This document shows positions 25,281-32,688 of a DNA stretch of 64,000 nucleotides, piece by piece. The first letter of the stretch is position 1. Each line of letters opens with the position of its first letter. This stretch comes from Dyadobacter sp. SG02 (GTDB taxonomy: Bacteria > Bacteroidota > Bacteroidia > Cytophagales > Spirosomataceae), in NCBI RefSeq assembly GCF_900109045.1, contig NZ_FNYL01000021.1, positions 60,233 through 124,232 of the forward strand, given 5' to 3'. Below the pieces are notes generated by a model. That model did not search any database, was not told where the DNA came from, and worked only from the letters and a program-made list of their open reading frames with translations. Position numbers and translations under genes: made by a program.

Positions 25281-27457
25281 ACTTCCACCGGTTTAGCCAC
25301 TTTTCCGGCCTGTTCGGGAATGCTTTCGGTGTTGGTAAGCACCCAGCCCGCAAATTTCCCGTTCAAACCGTTGAGGTACTGTATTTTGGATTGATCTTCC
25401 GAGCCGATGGAACGACCCGCCGCGAAGACGGCCACCACCAGGTCGGAGAATGTGATCCATTCCTTGGCGCGGTTCATCGCGCGTAACGAGTCGGTTTCGA
25501 TCAGGATAATGTCGAAACGCGCTTTCAATGCCTGCAAACGCTCGCCTATTACCTTTTCGTCGGCCAGTTCGAGCACTGAAATATCGCCTGTTTTGGCACC
25601 GAGGATAGTGATCTGGCCCGGTGTCGCCTCCGGCAGGTTATTGGATTTGACAAAGTTTTCAAATGGTGTGCTCTCGGGGTTCAGCTTGGAAATATCCGGC
25701 TGCGCGAAGTTGCCATCGATAATGAGCACTGTTTTGTTGATCTTCGAGAATGCCCAGGCCAATGCGATCACGAACGGCGTCTTACCGACCCCATAACCGA
25801 GACTGGTCACGGCAATGATCTTCGGATCGCTCATTTCATTGTCCAACTCATAGCGGATAGACCGCACAAGATTCTTGTAAAGCCGAACTGCCTTGTCGTC
25901 CGAAGCATTCATCCCCGAAAGGCTCAGGTTCGAATCCTTATCCAATGCATTTAAATAGCCTAAGACCGGTTTGCCCGTTTCATTGGCCAATTGCAGCGGG
26001 TAGCGGATCGATTTGTCGAGGTAGTAAAGGATGAAAAACACAAATACGCAGAACGTGAAGCTGATCACCCCGGAGAGGATCACGAGCACCATTTTCTTCG
26101 ACGCCTGCACCTCGCCCGGCATCGCGCGCTCGATCAGGCGCAGGTACACGGGAAAGCTGAATTCCAGGCTGGCTTCGTTGTAGCGCTGCAATGCTTCGAT
26201 ATATTCCTTGCTGGCGATGTCGATCGAGGTTTCGTACTCCTGGATCTTCGCCTCGTTCGGTACCAGTCCGTCGAACTTACGATTCAGGCGGTCGAGCTCG
26301 CCCTGGATCGATGCCACACTGTTTCTGGCCAGTTCCAGCGATATTTCCATGCTCAGTTTCTGGGTTACCAGGTCCTGCTTCACCACCATCGGGTTGTAGG
26401 CATATTTGTCGGTAGCTTCGTTGATTTCCTCCGAAAGCCTGCTCCGCAGCGAGTCGACGCTGAACTTGATGCGGTTATCGAAATTGCTCAGGATGTAGCG
26501 TTCGTTCAGGGCTTTCAGGTTACTCTTGGTCGCGATGATTTTCTGGTTAATGTCGGTCAATGCGCTTTCGAAATACTTGCGTTCGGTCGGGTTGAAGCGG
26601 CTGTCGATATTCCCGATGGCGGCCGTGTAGGCGATAATGTCCTTCTGGGCGATCTGGCGGCGGGTTTCAAAATCGGCCATTTGCCCGTAAATGCTTTTCG
26701 CCTGCTCGTTCAGGTTCAGTACCCGGTTTTGTATTTTGAAATTTTTCAGCGTGTTCATCCGCTCGTTCAGCGCATTGAGCTTCTGCTGCATGAAACTTTG
26801 CAGAAAGTCGATCGTCTTCTTGTTATTCCCCACCACCCGCGACGAGTTGTCCGCGATAAACTCCTGCGCGAGGGTATTGATCACATAGGCCGATAAATCG
26901 GCATGCTCCGCTTCGAATTCAATGTCGATATAGTCGCCCACACCGGTGCGGTAAATGACGAGCTTGTCCCGCAGGGTATTGGCGCCGTAGCCCATTTCCA
27001 CGATGATATCGTTGAGCTTTTTCTCGTCGGGTTTCCACAAAAAGAGCTCCTCGCGCTTCTGGTATTTCCTGGTAATGAGCGTTATGGCTTTCGCTCTATC
27101 CCCCTTGTTCATTTCTTCCAGTGCACGCACGGGCTCACGCCAGGTCGAGTCCTTCAAGCCTTTCAAATCATTCAAAATCAACCGGTAAGAGACCTGATCG
27201 AGTGTCCGTTTCAGGCGCATGACCTGGATCAGGCTTTCAAACTTGCGTGCGATCTGCTGGTCTTGCTCGTCTTTGGCGCGGGTTACTACCTGATCGGTCT
27301 TGTCCACGAGCCCGGTCGCGATGCGCGCATGCGACTCGTACGTATCCGGTAGCCGCCGGACAAGGAAATAGCAGACAATAACGGTGATCAGCGGGACCAG
27401 AATGAGGGTGATCTTATTCCTCTGCAGTAATTTTAGAAACTGTACAACCTCCGTCAT
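25277..27457 (-). CDS. Wzc-like chain-length/tyrosine-kinase family protein with degenerate kinase motifs
   Basis: 726 residues. A Wzz-type N-terminal helix (about 17-34), a long periplasmic coiled region (about 35-455), a second helix (about 460-485), and a cytoplasmic MinD-like ATPase domain (about 500-726). Walker A is YGVGKTPF near 555 and Walker A' is LIIDGNF. Typical BY-kinases have a D-x-D in A' and an IDTPP Walker B; here the latter reads IETDS. There is no C-terminal tyrosine cluster. It may bind nucleotide without autophosphorylating. It overlaps its neighbours on both sides by 4 bases, typical of an EPS core operon. Confidence 0.88.
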   Translation of the reverse strand: MTEVVQFLKLLQRNKITLILVPLITVIVCYFLVRRLPDTYESHARIATGLVDKTDQVVTRAKDEQDQQIARKFESLIQVMRLKRTLDQVSYRLILNDLKGLKDSTWREPVRALEEMNKGDRAKAITLITRKYQKREELFLWKPDEKKLNDIIVEMGYGANTLRDKLVIYRTGVGDYIDIEFEAEHADLSAYVINTLAQEFIADNSSRVVGNNKKTIDFLQSFMQQKLNALNERMNTLKNFKIQNRVLNLNEQAKSIYGQMADFETRRQIAQKDIIAYTAAIGNIDSRFNPTERKYFESALTDINQKIIATKSNLKALNERYILSNFDNRIKFSVDSLRSRLSEEINEATDKYAYNPMVVKQDLVTQKLSMEISLELARNSVASIQGELDRLNRKFDGLVPNEAKIQEYETSIDIASKEYIEALQRYNEASLEFSFPVYLRLIERAMPGEVQASKKMVLVILSGVISFTFCVFVFFILYYLDKSIRYPLQLANETGKPVLGYLNALDKDSNLSLSGMNASDDKAVRLYKNLVRSIRYELDNEMSDPKIIAVTSLGYGVGKTPFVIALAWAFSKINKTVLIIDGNFAQPDISKLNPESTPFENFVKSNNLPEATPGQITILGAKTGDISVLELADEKVIGERLQALKARFDIILIETDSLRAMNRAKEWITFSDLVVAVFAAGRSIGSEDQSKIQYLNGLNGKFAGWVLTNTESIPEQAGKVAKPVEV

Positions 27458-28131
27458 TTGATATCTTCCAATTTTTGTCCCAACAATTCTTCCAGACTGC
27501 TTTTCGCAATCAAAACCTCGCTTTCGGTATTCAGCAGGTTCTGCGCATGATCGGTTTGCATGATGAGCATCTGGTTATATTTCTCCAAAGTCTCCTGACC
27601 CGTCTCAAAGCGCTTTTTGACATTTTCGAGCATGCTCTCTACGTCCAAAGAAGCATTCGAGCGCACGCGGTACACTGCCTTTTTCTGGATATAAGTGAAA
27701 TACCTTTTCTTGACCTCCGCTTCCATACTCAGGTCGAACGACTGCTTATCGTACTCCGCCGATGAGAGTTCGCTTTTTGCCTGCTTTACCATCGCGGGCT
27801 TTTGCAGGATGGCGCCGATGTTGACGAAAAAACCAAACTGATAAGTAAATGGAAATGAAGCCGATACAGGAGTAGCACGGTCGTTTTTAGGAACGTACAG
27901 GTAGGAGAAATTGAAAATATCGAAATACGAGAGCTTCGCTTTTTTTACACCCGTCTCCGCGGCGTTGATATGCGCCTGGTACATCTTGATTTTGGGATAA
28001 TTGGCCTTGCAAACGGCAATCAGCTTATCCAGGTACGCGTAGTCTACGTCTTTGCTCAAAGATTCCTGGGCACGGGCGCTTTGGATCGTCAAAAAAAGCA
28101 GGAGCCCAAAAGCAACTTGTTTTATCGGCAT
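27454..28131 (-). CDS. Half-length TolC-family outer-membrane protein
   Basis: 225 residues with a signal peptide (about 1-21, ending AQE) and a TolC-like repeat: helix-rich segments, one beta-rich segment (SYLYVPKNDRATP..FPFTYQFG), then YTYIQKKAVYRVRSN and RFETGQETLEKYNQML. Normal TolC proteins carry two such repeats in 400-500 residues; this one has a single repeat. It occupies the place where a Wza exporter usually sits, upstream of the Wzc-like gene. It may form a homo-oligomeric channel or a scaffold for export. The overlap with Wzc supports a joint role. Confidence 0.78.
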   Translation of the reverse strand: MPIKQVAFGLLLFLTIQSARAQESLSKDVDYAYLDKLIAVCKANYPKIKMYQAHINAAETGVKKAKLSYFDIFNFSYLYVPKNDRATPVSASFPFTYQFGFFVNIGAILQKPAMVKQAKSELSSAEYDKQSFDLSMEAEVKKRYFTYIQKKAVYRVRSNASLDVESMLENVKKRFETGQETLEKYNQMLIMQTDHAQNLLNTESEVLIAKSSLEELLGQKLEDIK

Positions 28132-28166
28132 ATCAGGGTAAAATATTTATTTAAAATCTGTTTCGC

Positions 28167-28196
28167 TTGACTTTGCGGCATTACGAAATACTTTTG
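28167..28196 (+). promoter_or_regulatory. Bacteroidota promoter for the acetyltransferase gene
   Basis: TTG (28167-28169), then exactly 19 bases, then TACTTTTG (28189-28196), which fits TTG-N19-TAnnTTTG well. The -7 box ends 36 bases before ATG 28233. The TTG could be mistaken for a start codon of a longer protein; the promoter fit argues against that. Confidence 0.62.
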
Positions 28197-28232
28197 GTAA
28201 AAATATTACTACATCTCACTAATCTAGGCAAA

Positions 28233-28850
28233 ATGTCGTTATCCGACCAAATCCGGAACAGTCCGGGACTGAAAAAATTTGTCCACTGGATGTTGATACC
28301 CACTAATCAGGCGCGTCCGAGGCTCTGGGTCCGGGTATTCTTGAACCGTTTCTTTCATCAAAGAGGCAAGAATGTGATCATCCGCCGGTGGGTACGGATG
28401 GACGTGCTGCCTTTCAATCCCTTTTCGATCGGCGATAATTCGATGATCGAGGATTTCAGTACAATCAATAATGGCGTGGGGGCAGTGAGTATTGGCGCCA
28501 ACTCGCTCGTCGGCCTGGGAAATGTCATTATCGGCCCGGTTACGATCGGTAACGATGTGATCCTGGCGCAGCATATTGTCGCCAGCGGCCTGAACCATGA
28601 TTATCAGGACATTAGTCAACCGATTCATAAGCAAGGCGTAAGCGTCGCACCCATTTTCATCGAAGACGAATGCTGGATCGGTGCCAATGCCGTAGTGACC
28701 GCGGGCGTCACCATTGGCCGGCATTCTGTTGTGGCTGCCGGGGCCGTTGTCACCAAGAACATCCCGCCCTATTCGGTAGCTGTGGGAAATCCCGCACGTG
28801 TTATCAAAAAATACGATCCCGAATACAAAGAGTGGGTGAAAGCGTCCTGA
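28233..28850 (+). CDS. Hexapeptide-repeat acyltransferase (serine/sugar O-acetyltransferase-like)
   Basis: 205 residues of left-handed parallel beta-helix type. It has SIGDNSMIEDFSTI, VSIGANSLVGLGNVIIG and a conserved C-terminal ending, WIGANAVVTAGVTIG..VVAAGAVVTKNIPPYSVAVGNPARVIKKY. The likely reaction is acetyl-CoA-dependent O-acetylation of a sugar. A longer reading back to 28167 would begin at TTG and overlaps the promoter. Diverges from the TolC/Wzc operon and converges with the initiating sugar transferase. Confidence 0.87.
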   Translation: MSLSDQIRNSPGLKKFVHWMLIPTNQARPRLWVRVFLNRFFHQRGKNVIIRRWVRMDVLPFNPFSIGDNSMIEDFSTINNGVGAVSIGANSLVGLGNVIIGPVTIGNDVILAQHIVASGLNHDYQDISQPIHKQGVSVAPIFIEDECWIGANAVVTAGVTIGRHSVVAAGAVVTKNIPPYSVAVGNPARVIKKYDPEYKEWVKAS

Positions 28851-28866
28851 CATACATTTGCTTCCG

Positions 28867-30078
28867 TCAGACATTCTCCGACTGCAACAGTGCGGGGAAT
28901 GTTTTCAGGATGATCTCCATATCCATTTTAAATGAAAAATCCCGGGCATAGGTAATATCGAGTTGCGTACGCTCCTCCTCGGTCATATCCGACTTGCCCT
29001 TGCCGCGTTTGGTCACCTGCCACAGGCCGGTAAGGCCGGCAGGACCCGCAAAACGCAGGATTTTATCGTCAGTAGTCATTTTTTCGGCTTCATACAAAGG
29101 CAGCGGGCGGTTGCCTACCAGCGACATATCGCCTTTGAGGATATTGATCAGCTGCGGCAGCTCGTCGATACTGGAATTCCTCAAAAAACTTCCCAGGCGT
29201 GTAATGCGCGGGTCATTCTGAAATTTCATGAATGCAGCCTTCTGGTCTTTCTGGAACTGATAAAGCTTTTCGCAAATCTCTTTACCGTCATGGAAAAGTA
29301 GGCTTTTGCATTGATTTCCGGCAAGACAGTCGTCGCAAAGGCCCTGTGTTTCGATCTGGGCGGCAGGCTCGGCTTTGGAATACATATTCAATGCGGCCAT
29401 TTTACGGATCAGTTGATCGGCATCGGTCCGCATCGTCCTGAATTTGTACAGGTCGAAAATCTTGTACCCGCTCCCTACCCTTTTGGATTTGTAAAAAACC
29501 GGCCCTTTCGAGTCGAGCTTGATCAGGATCGCCACGATAATGAACACCGGCAACAGCAGGATCACCGCGGTACCGGTCGTGATCACGTCGATCGCCCGTT
29601 TCCAGAACGGTGTCTTATGCCCCTGCGAACCGATTTTTTGTGACGCTTTATTGGCCACATACCACTGCCGCTTTTTGAAGTATTTAATGCGGGTAATGAG
29701 GTCGCCGTCGTCGAAATTCACAGAAAAAACATCATCGGCACGCCTTTCCCGCGCCACGTCGATCGCGTGGCGGGAGAGCCTGTCGACCAGCAATACGAAA
29801 GGTATATTCCCGAAACCGGCGCTGTTCCTGATCGTGTCGAGCAGTTCCACGCCCCCGCTTCCGTCGTGCGCAACGATCACATCCGCAGGATAGTTTTCCT
29901 TCAATGCTTCCAGGGCACCGGCGGGCGTATCGAAATACTCTACTTGCACATATTCGGAGAAGCGCTCGGTAAACCGGAGGTATTCCTGGAAATTATGATG
30001 GACATAAATAACCCTGAATTGGGCAACGTAGGTCTTGCCTGCCGTTACTGTTTCTGTCGTTGTGCCGGCCAGTTCCAT
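28867..30078 (-). CDS. Initiating sugar-phosphate transferase fused to a degenerate receiver domain
   Basis: 403 residues. The C-terminal 250 residues are a WcaJ/undecaprenyl-phosphate sugar-1-phosphate transferase: one helix (RAIDVITTGTAVILLLPVF), KSKRVGSGYKIFDLYKFRTMR, then SIDELPQLINILKGDMSLVGNRPLPLYE and GLTGLWQVTKRG. A Cys-rich insert (CDDC...C) follows FRTM. The first ~130 residues have a receiver-like fold, but the usual acidic pair is His27-His28, the phosphoacceptor position is His71 followed by Asp72, and no conserved lysine follows. So it cannot be phosphorylated in the normal way. It is encoded 14 bases downstream of an intact receiver (30093-30482). Confidence 0.88.
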   Translation of the reverse strand: MELAGTTTETVTAGKTYVAQFRVIYVHHNFQEYLRFTERFSEYVQVEYFDTPAGALEALKENYPADVIVAHDGSGGVELLDTIRNSAGFGNIPFVLLVDRLSRHAIDVARERRADDVFSVNFDDGDLITRIKYFKKRQWYVANKASQKIGSQGHKTPFWKRAIDVITTGTAVILLLPVFIIVAILIKLDSKGPVFYKSKRVGSGYKIFDLYKFRTMRTDADQLIRKMAALNMYSKAEPAAQIETQGLCDDCLAGNQCKSLLFHDGKEICEKLYQFQKDQKAAFMKFQNDPRITRLGSFLRNSSIDELPQLINILKGDMSLVGNRPLPLYEAEKMTTDDKILRFAGPAGLTGLWQVTKRGKGKSDMTEEERTQLDITYARDFSFKMDMEIILKTFPALLQSENV

Positions 30079-30092
30079 GATATTGTCGTCGT

Positions 30093-30482
30093 TTAAGAGA
30101 AGCGTTTACTGCGCCGCAAAACGGCGTTGATCTTCGCGTGTACCTCCATCGGGTTGAATGGCTTGACCATAAAATCGTCGGCCCCGAGGTTAAGGCACTG
30201 GATACGCTCGCTGCTTTCGTCGGAACCCGAAAGGATGATAATGGGTATCTCCGAATACAGGTTGCTGGCCTTCGCTACTTTCAGGAACTCCTTGCCGCTC
30301 AGATTGGGCATATGAAGGTCGGCAATGATAAGATCGGCCTGATTACCGTCTTCGAGCCAGAGCATTCCCTCCGATCCGTCGCTCTTGATCACCACGTTGA
30401 AATCCTTCTTAAGAAAATGTTCCAGTATTTTAGTAATGCTGGGTTCGTCGTCTATAATCAACAGATTCTTTCTATTGTCCAT
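30093..30482 (-). CDS. Single-domain response regulator
   Basis: 129 residues, ATG at 30482 (the codon at 30503 is TTG). It is an intact receiver: the acid pair Asp11-Asp12, phosphoacceptor Asp55 (LIIADLHMP), the Ser/Thr position in LSGSDES and the lysine in MVKPF. It has no output domain. It is co-transcribed with the initiating transferase, whose N-terminal receiver-like domain could bind it; heterodimerisation of the two is my hypothesis. No kinase gene is adjacent. Confidence 0.88.
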   Translation of the reverse strand: MDNRKNLLIIDDEPSITKILEHFLKKDFNVVIKSDGSEGMLWLEDGNQADLIIADLHMPNLSGKEFLKVAKASNLYSEIPIIILSGSDESSERIQCLNLGADDFMVKPFNPMEVHAKINAVLRRSKRFS

Positions 30483-30824
30483 AGGTTGAGTATAAGTGGG
30501 CAAATATTCGGTATTGAACTGTAAAAATTGGCAGACAATTATTTCGTAGAATTAGTAATAATACTTGCCATAACAAAATTTAAGCCAGAAAATTGCAGAT
30601 TTCGCCTGTGCATCGCTTCGTACCGGGACTGGAAATGGCCGTCAAGCGACTATGGAGAGAAAATTACAAATTCAGATTTGGTAAAAAATCAAGAGATGAG
30701 TAGTTAAGAGCTTGTAGTAAAATTAAATACTGCGGCCTAGATCGCAAAAAATAACCGGCCAATTTTGGAAATATTTTAAAATTACTTCTACAAGTAACCA
30801 GGTAACCATCTGATTTGGACTGTA
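30483..30824. other. A+T-rich intergenic region between minus-strand units
   Basis: 342 bases with no convincing gene. Visible items are a 6-bp inverted repeat TTACTT/AAGTAA (30782-30797) downstream of the anti-sigma gene, which could be a weak terminator on the minus strand, and several T-rich stretches. No clear TTG / TAnnTTTG pair was found for the response-regulator gene. Confidence 0.4.
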
Positions 30825-31973
30825 TTATTGAGCCTGACGAAATTGTAGCTGGATTTCGGCAGGGGCCGCCACCGGCATCCCTTTCGTACGGGCGGGCGCC
30901 CAGGCGGGTCCGACGCTGATAATGCGGATCGCCTCCTTTTGAAGTTCCTCCGGGCCCCGGGCAATAAAGCCCGACAATGCACCCGTAGCATTAACAATAA
31001 ATGTAACTGTTATTTGACCTGTTACGGCCGAAGAATCGGTGTTTTTGTCCAGATAGGCGCGATATGCCCCCCACCCCGACGCTGGCACCGGCGCGGGGCG
31101 GTCGGGCTCCAAAGAATACGCGGAAGCTGATTTCTTTGATTGGGTGGTTGCTCCGACGACGACGACCTCGCTAAGCATTTCTCCCGGACCACCCGGAACG
31201 GTATCGGCCGCCTTTTGGGACACGAGGGACGGTTTCGAAGGCGCCACCTTCGACCTCGCGGCTACCGATTTACCTACTGCATGCAATGCTTCGGGTGCCA
31301 CAAGCGTGTTATCAGGAGCGGGTTGCGATGGCGTCGCCGGTGCTACCTCCGGGTTTTCCGATGGAACAGTGACCTGATCCTGATTTATTTCGGCCCCGGC
31401 GACAGCCGTCGCTGCATTGGGTTTCCATAAAAATTCAGGGTTCTGTACCGCTTCGCTTGCGGCATCTTCGCGACCCGTTGCACTCCCCGCCGGTTTCGGA
31501 TTGGCTGATAATGGTGCTTTCGAAGGTTGTGGAACGGCAGGTTGGGAAGTTTCCGCAACTTTATCATCAGCCTGAACAGGTTCCGCCAAGGGAGCCTCGG
31601 CCGGTTTCGCCGTCTCAGTCCGGGAAATAGGAGTCGTATTTTGCACTACGGGTTGATTAGCGCGCAGAAAAAACGTCCAATACGCGAACAACACCAGCAG
31701 TACCGACGCCGCCGAGGCATACGCCCACAATGGCAATGCAGGCTTCCTTTCCCGCGCGACGCGCTCATTCAGGCGGTCGCGCAGGTCCGCACGCACACTC
31801 GCCGCATCCGAATGCGCAACCCGCCACGCGAGAAAACCTTCGTAGGCATCGGCCACCAGGGGCTCATCGAGCATACGTCCTTCGAGCGCACGCTGCTCTT
31901 CGGCCGGCATCTGCCCACCGTAATAGCGTTCGAAATCTTCGAAATCGGGGATGAGATCGTTAGTAGCTGCCAT
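30825..31973 (-). CDS. Membrane anti-sigma factor with C-terminal TonB-like domain
   Basis: 382 residues. The N-terminal ~75 residues (FERYYGGQMPAEEQRALEGRM) resemble anti-sigma helices that bind an ECF sigma factor. A membrane helix follows (about 80-106), then a Pro/Ala-rich periplasmic linker, a short EVVVVGATTQSKKSA motif seen at the start of SusC-like plug domains, and a C-terminal TonB-type domain (GQITVTFIVNATGALSGF...AWAPARTKG). Such proteins transmit a periplasmic or outer-membrane signal to the sigma factor. It overlaps the sigma gene by 14 bases. Confidence 0.84.
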   Translation of the reverse strand: MAATNDLIPDFEDFERYYGGQMPAEEQRALEGRMLDEPLVADAYEGFLAWRVAHSDAASVRADLRDRLNERVARERKPALPLWAYASAASVLLVLFAYWTFFLRANQPVVQNTTPISRTETAKPAEAPLAEPVQADDKVAETSQPAVPQPSKAPLSANPKPAGSATGREDAASEAVQNPEFLWKPNAATAVAGAEINQDQVTVPSENPEVAPATPSQPAPDNTLVAPEALHAVGKSVAARSKVAPSKPSLVSQKAADTVPGGPGEMLSEVVVVGATTQSKKSASAYSLEPDRPAPVPASGWGAYRAYLDKNTDSSAVTGQITVTFIVNATGALSGFIARGPEELQKEAIRIISVGPAWAPARTKGMPVAAPAEIQLQFRQAQ

Positions 31974-32550
31974 GGCCTTCGACGCAGATTTTCAGGTTTC
32001 GCTTCCCATTCTGGATATAACTTTTCACTTTGCTCATGTCAAAACCGGTCGCCCCGGCGATGTCGCGGTAGCATTTGTCCTGCATATAAAACAGCTCGAT
32101 GCTGACCCGTTGCTCATACGTGAGCTTTTGCATGCATTCGTCCAACGCATCGAGCCGCCCGTCAAGGTGCAGAGGATTGTCTTCCGGCTGCGTTGCCAAA
32201 TGCAATTCGTGTTCCACGTCCTCGATCACTTCGAAACCCGCCAACGTCCGCGCTGAGCGGAGCTTCATTAAACAGTGGTTCCGTGCGACGCTGTGCAGCC
32301 AGCTTTTGAGGTTCGAGACCTCGTGCTGCTTTAAATCGATAATGAGTTTTTCGAAAATCTGCATGACCGCATCCTTGCTGTCTTCCTCATTCCTCAGGTA
32401 CTGAAAACTGACGCCGAATACCATATCCATATAAGGTGCATACAAGGCGCCCAGCACAGCGACGTCGCCCGAACGCCGGTACGCAGCGAGCTGATCGGCC
32501 TCTGACACCGGCTTATGGTCCTTAAAATGAAACAGTTTCAAAAACTTCAC
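31960..32550 (-). CDS. ECF-type RNA polymerase sigma factor
   Basis: 196 residues, GTG start. Region 2 is GVSFQYLRNEEDSKDAVMQIFEKL and region 4 is YEQRVSIELFYMQDKCYRDIAGATGF..MSKVKSYIQNGKRNLK. The order and length are normal for ECF factors. The following gene, overlapping by 14 bases, encodes its probable anti-sigma partner. It is divergent from the vWA protein gene, which may be a target. Confidence 0.9.
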   Translation of the reverse strand: MKFLKLFHFKDHKPVSEADQLAAYRRSGDVAVLGALYAPYMDMVFGVSFQYLRNEEDSKDAVMQIFEKLIIDLKQHEVSNLKSWLHSVARNHCLMKLRSARTLAGFEVIEDVEHELHLATQPEDNPLHLDGRLDALDECMQKLTYEQRVSIELFYMQDKCYRDIAGATGFDMSKVKSYIQNGKRNLKICVEGHGSY

Positions 32551-32586
32551 GTGCGCTAGTGGAAATGTGTTCCAGCTTTCTGACCA

Positions 32587-32662
32587 CTGGATGCGGTTTA
32601 ATCAAAATTCCACAAAAAAAATTTAAAAACTTTTATGGAATGAGCAGGCGGCGCGCATCCAG
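32587..32662. repeat. 9-bp inverted repeat in the sigma / vWA divergent gap
   Basis: CTGGATGCG at 32587-32595 and its exact complement CGCATCCAG at 32654-32662, 58 bases apart. The pair brackets an A/T-rich centre between the ECF sigma gene and the vWA gene. It could be two operator half-sites or chance. Confidence 0.35.
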
Positions 32663-32688
32663 CGGGTAAATAACTAAATCAGGAAACC

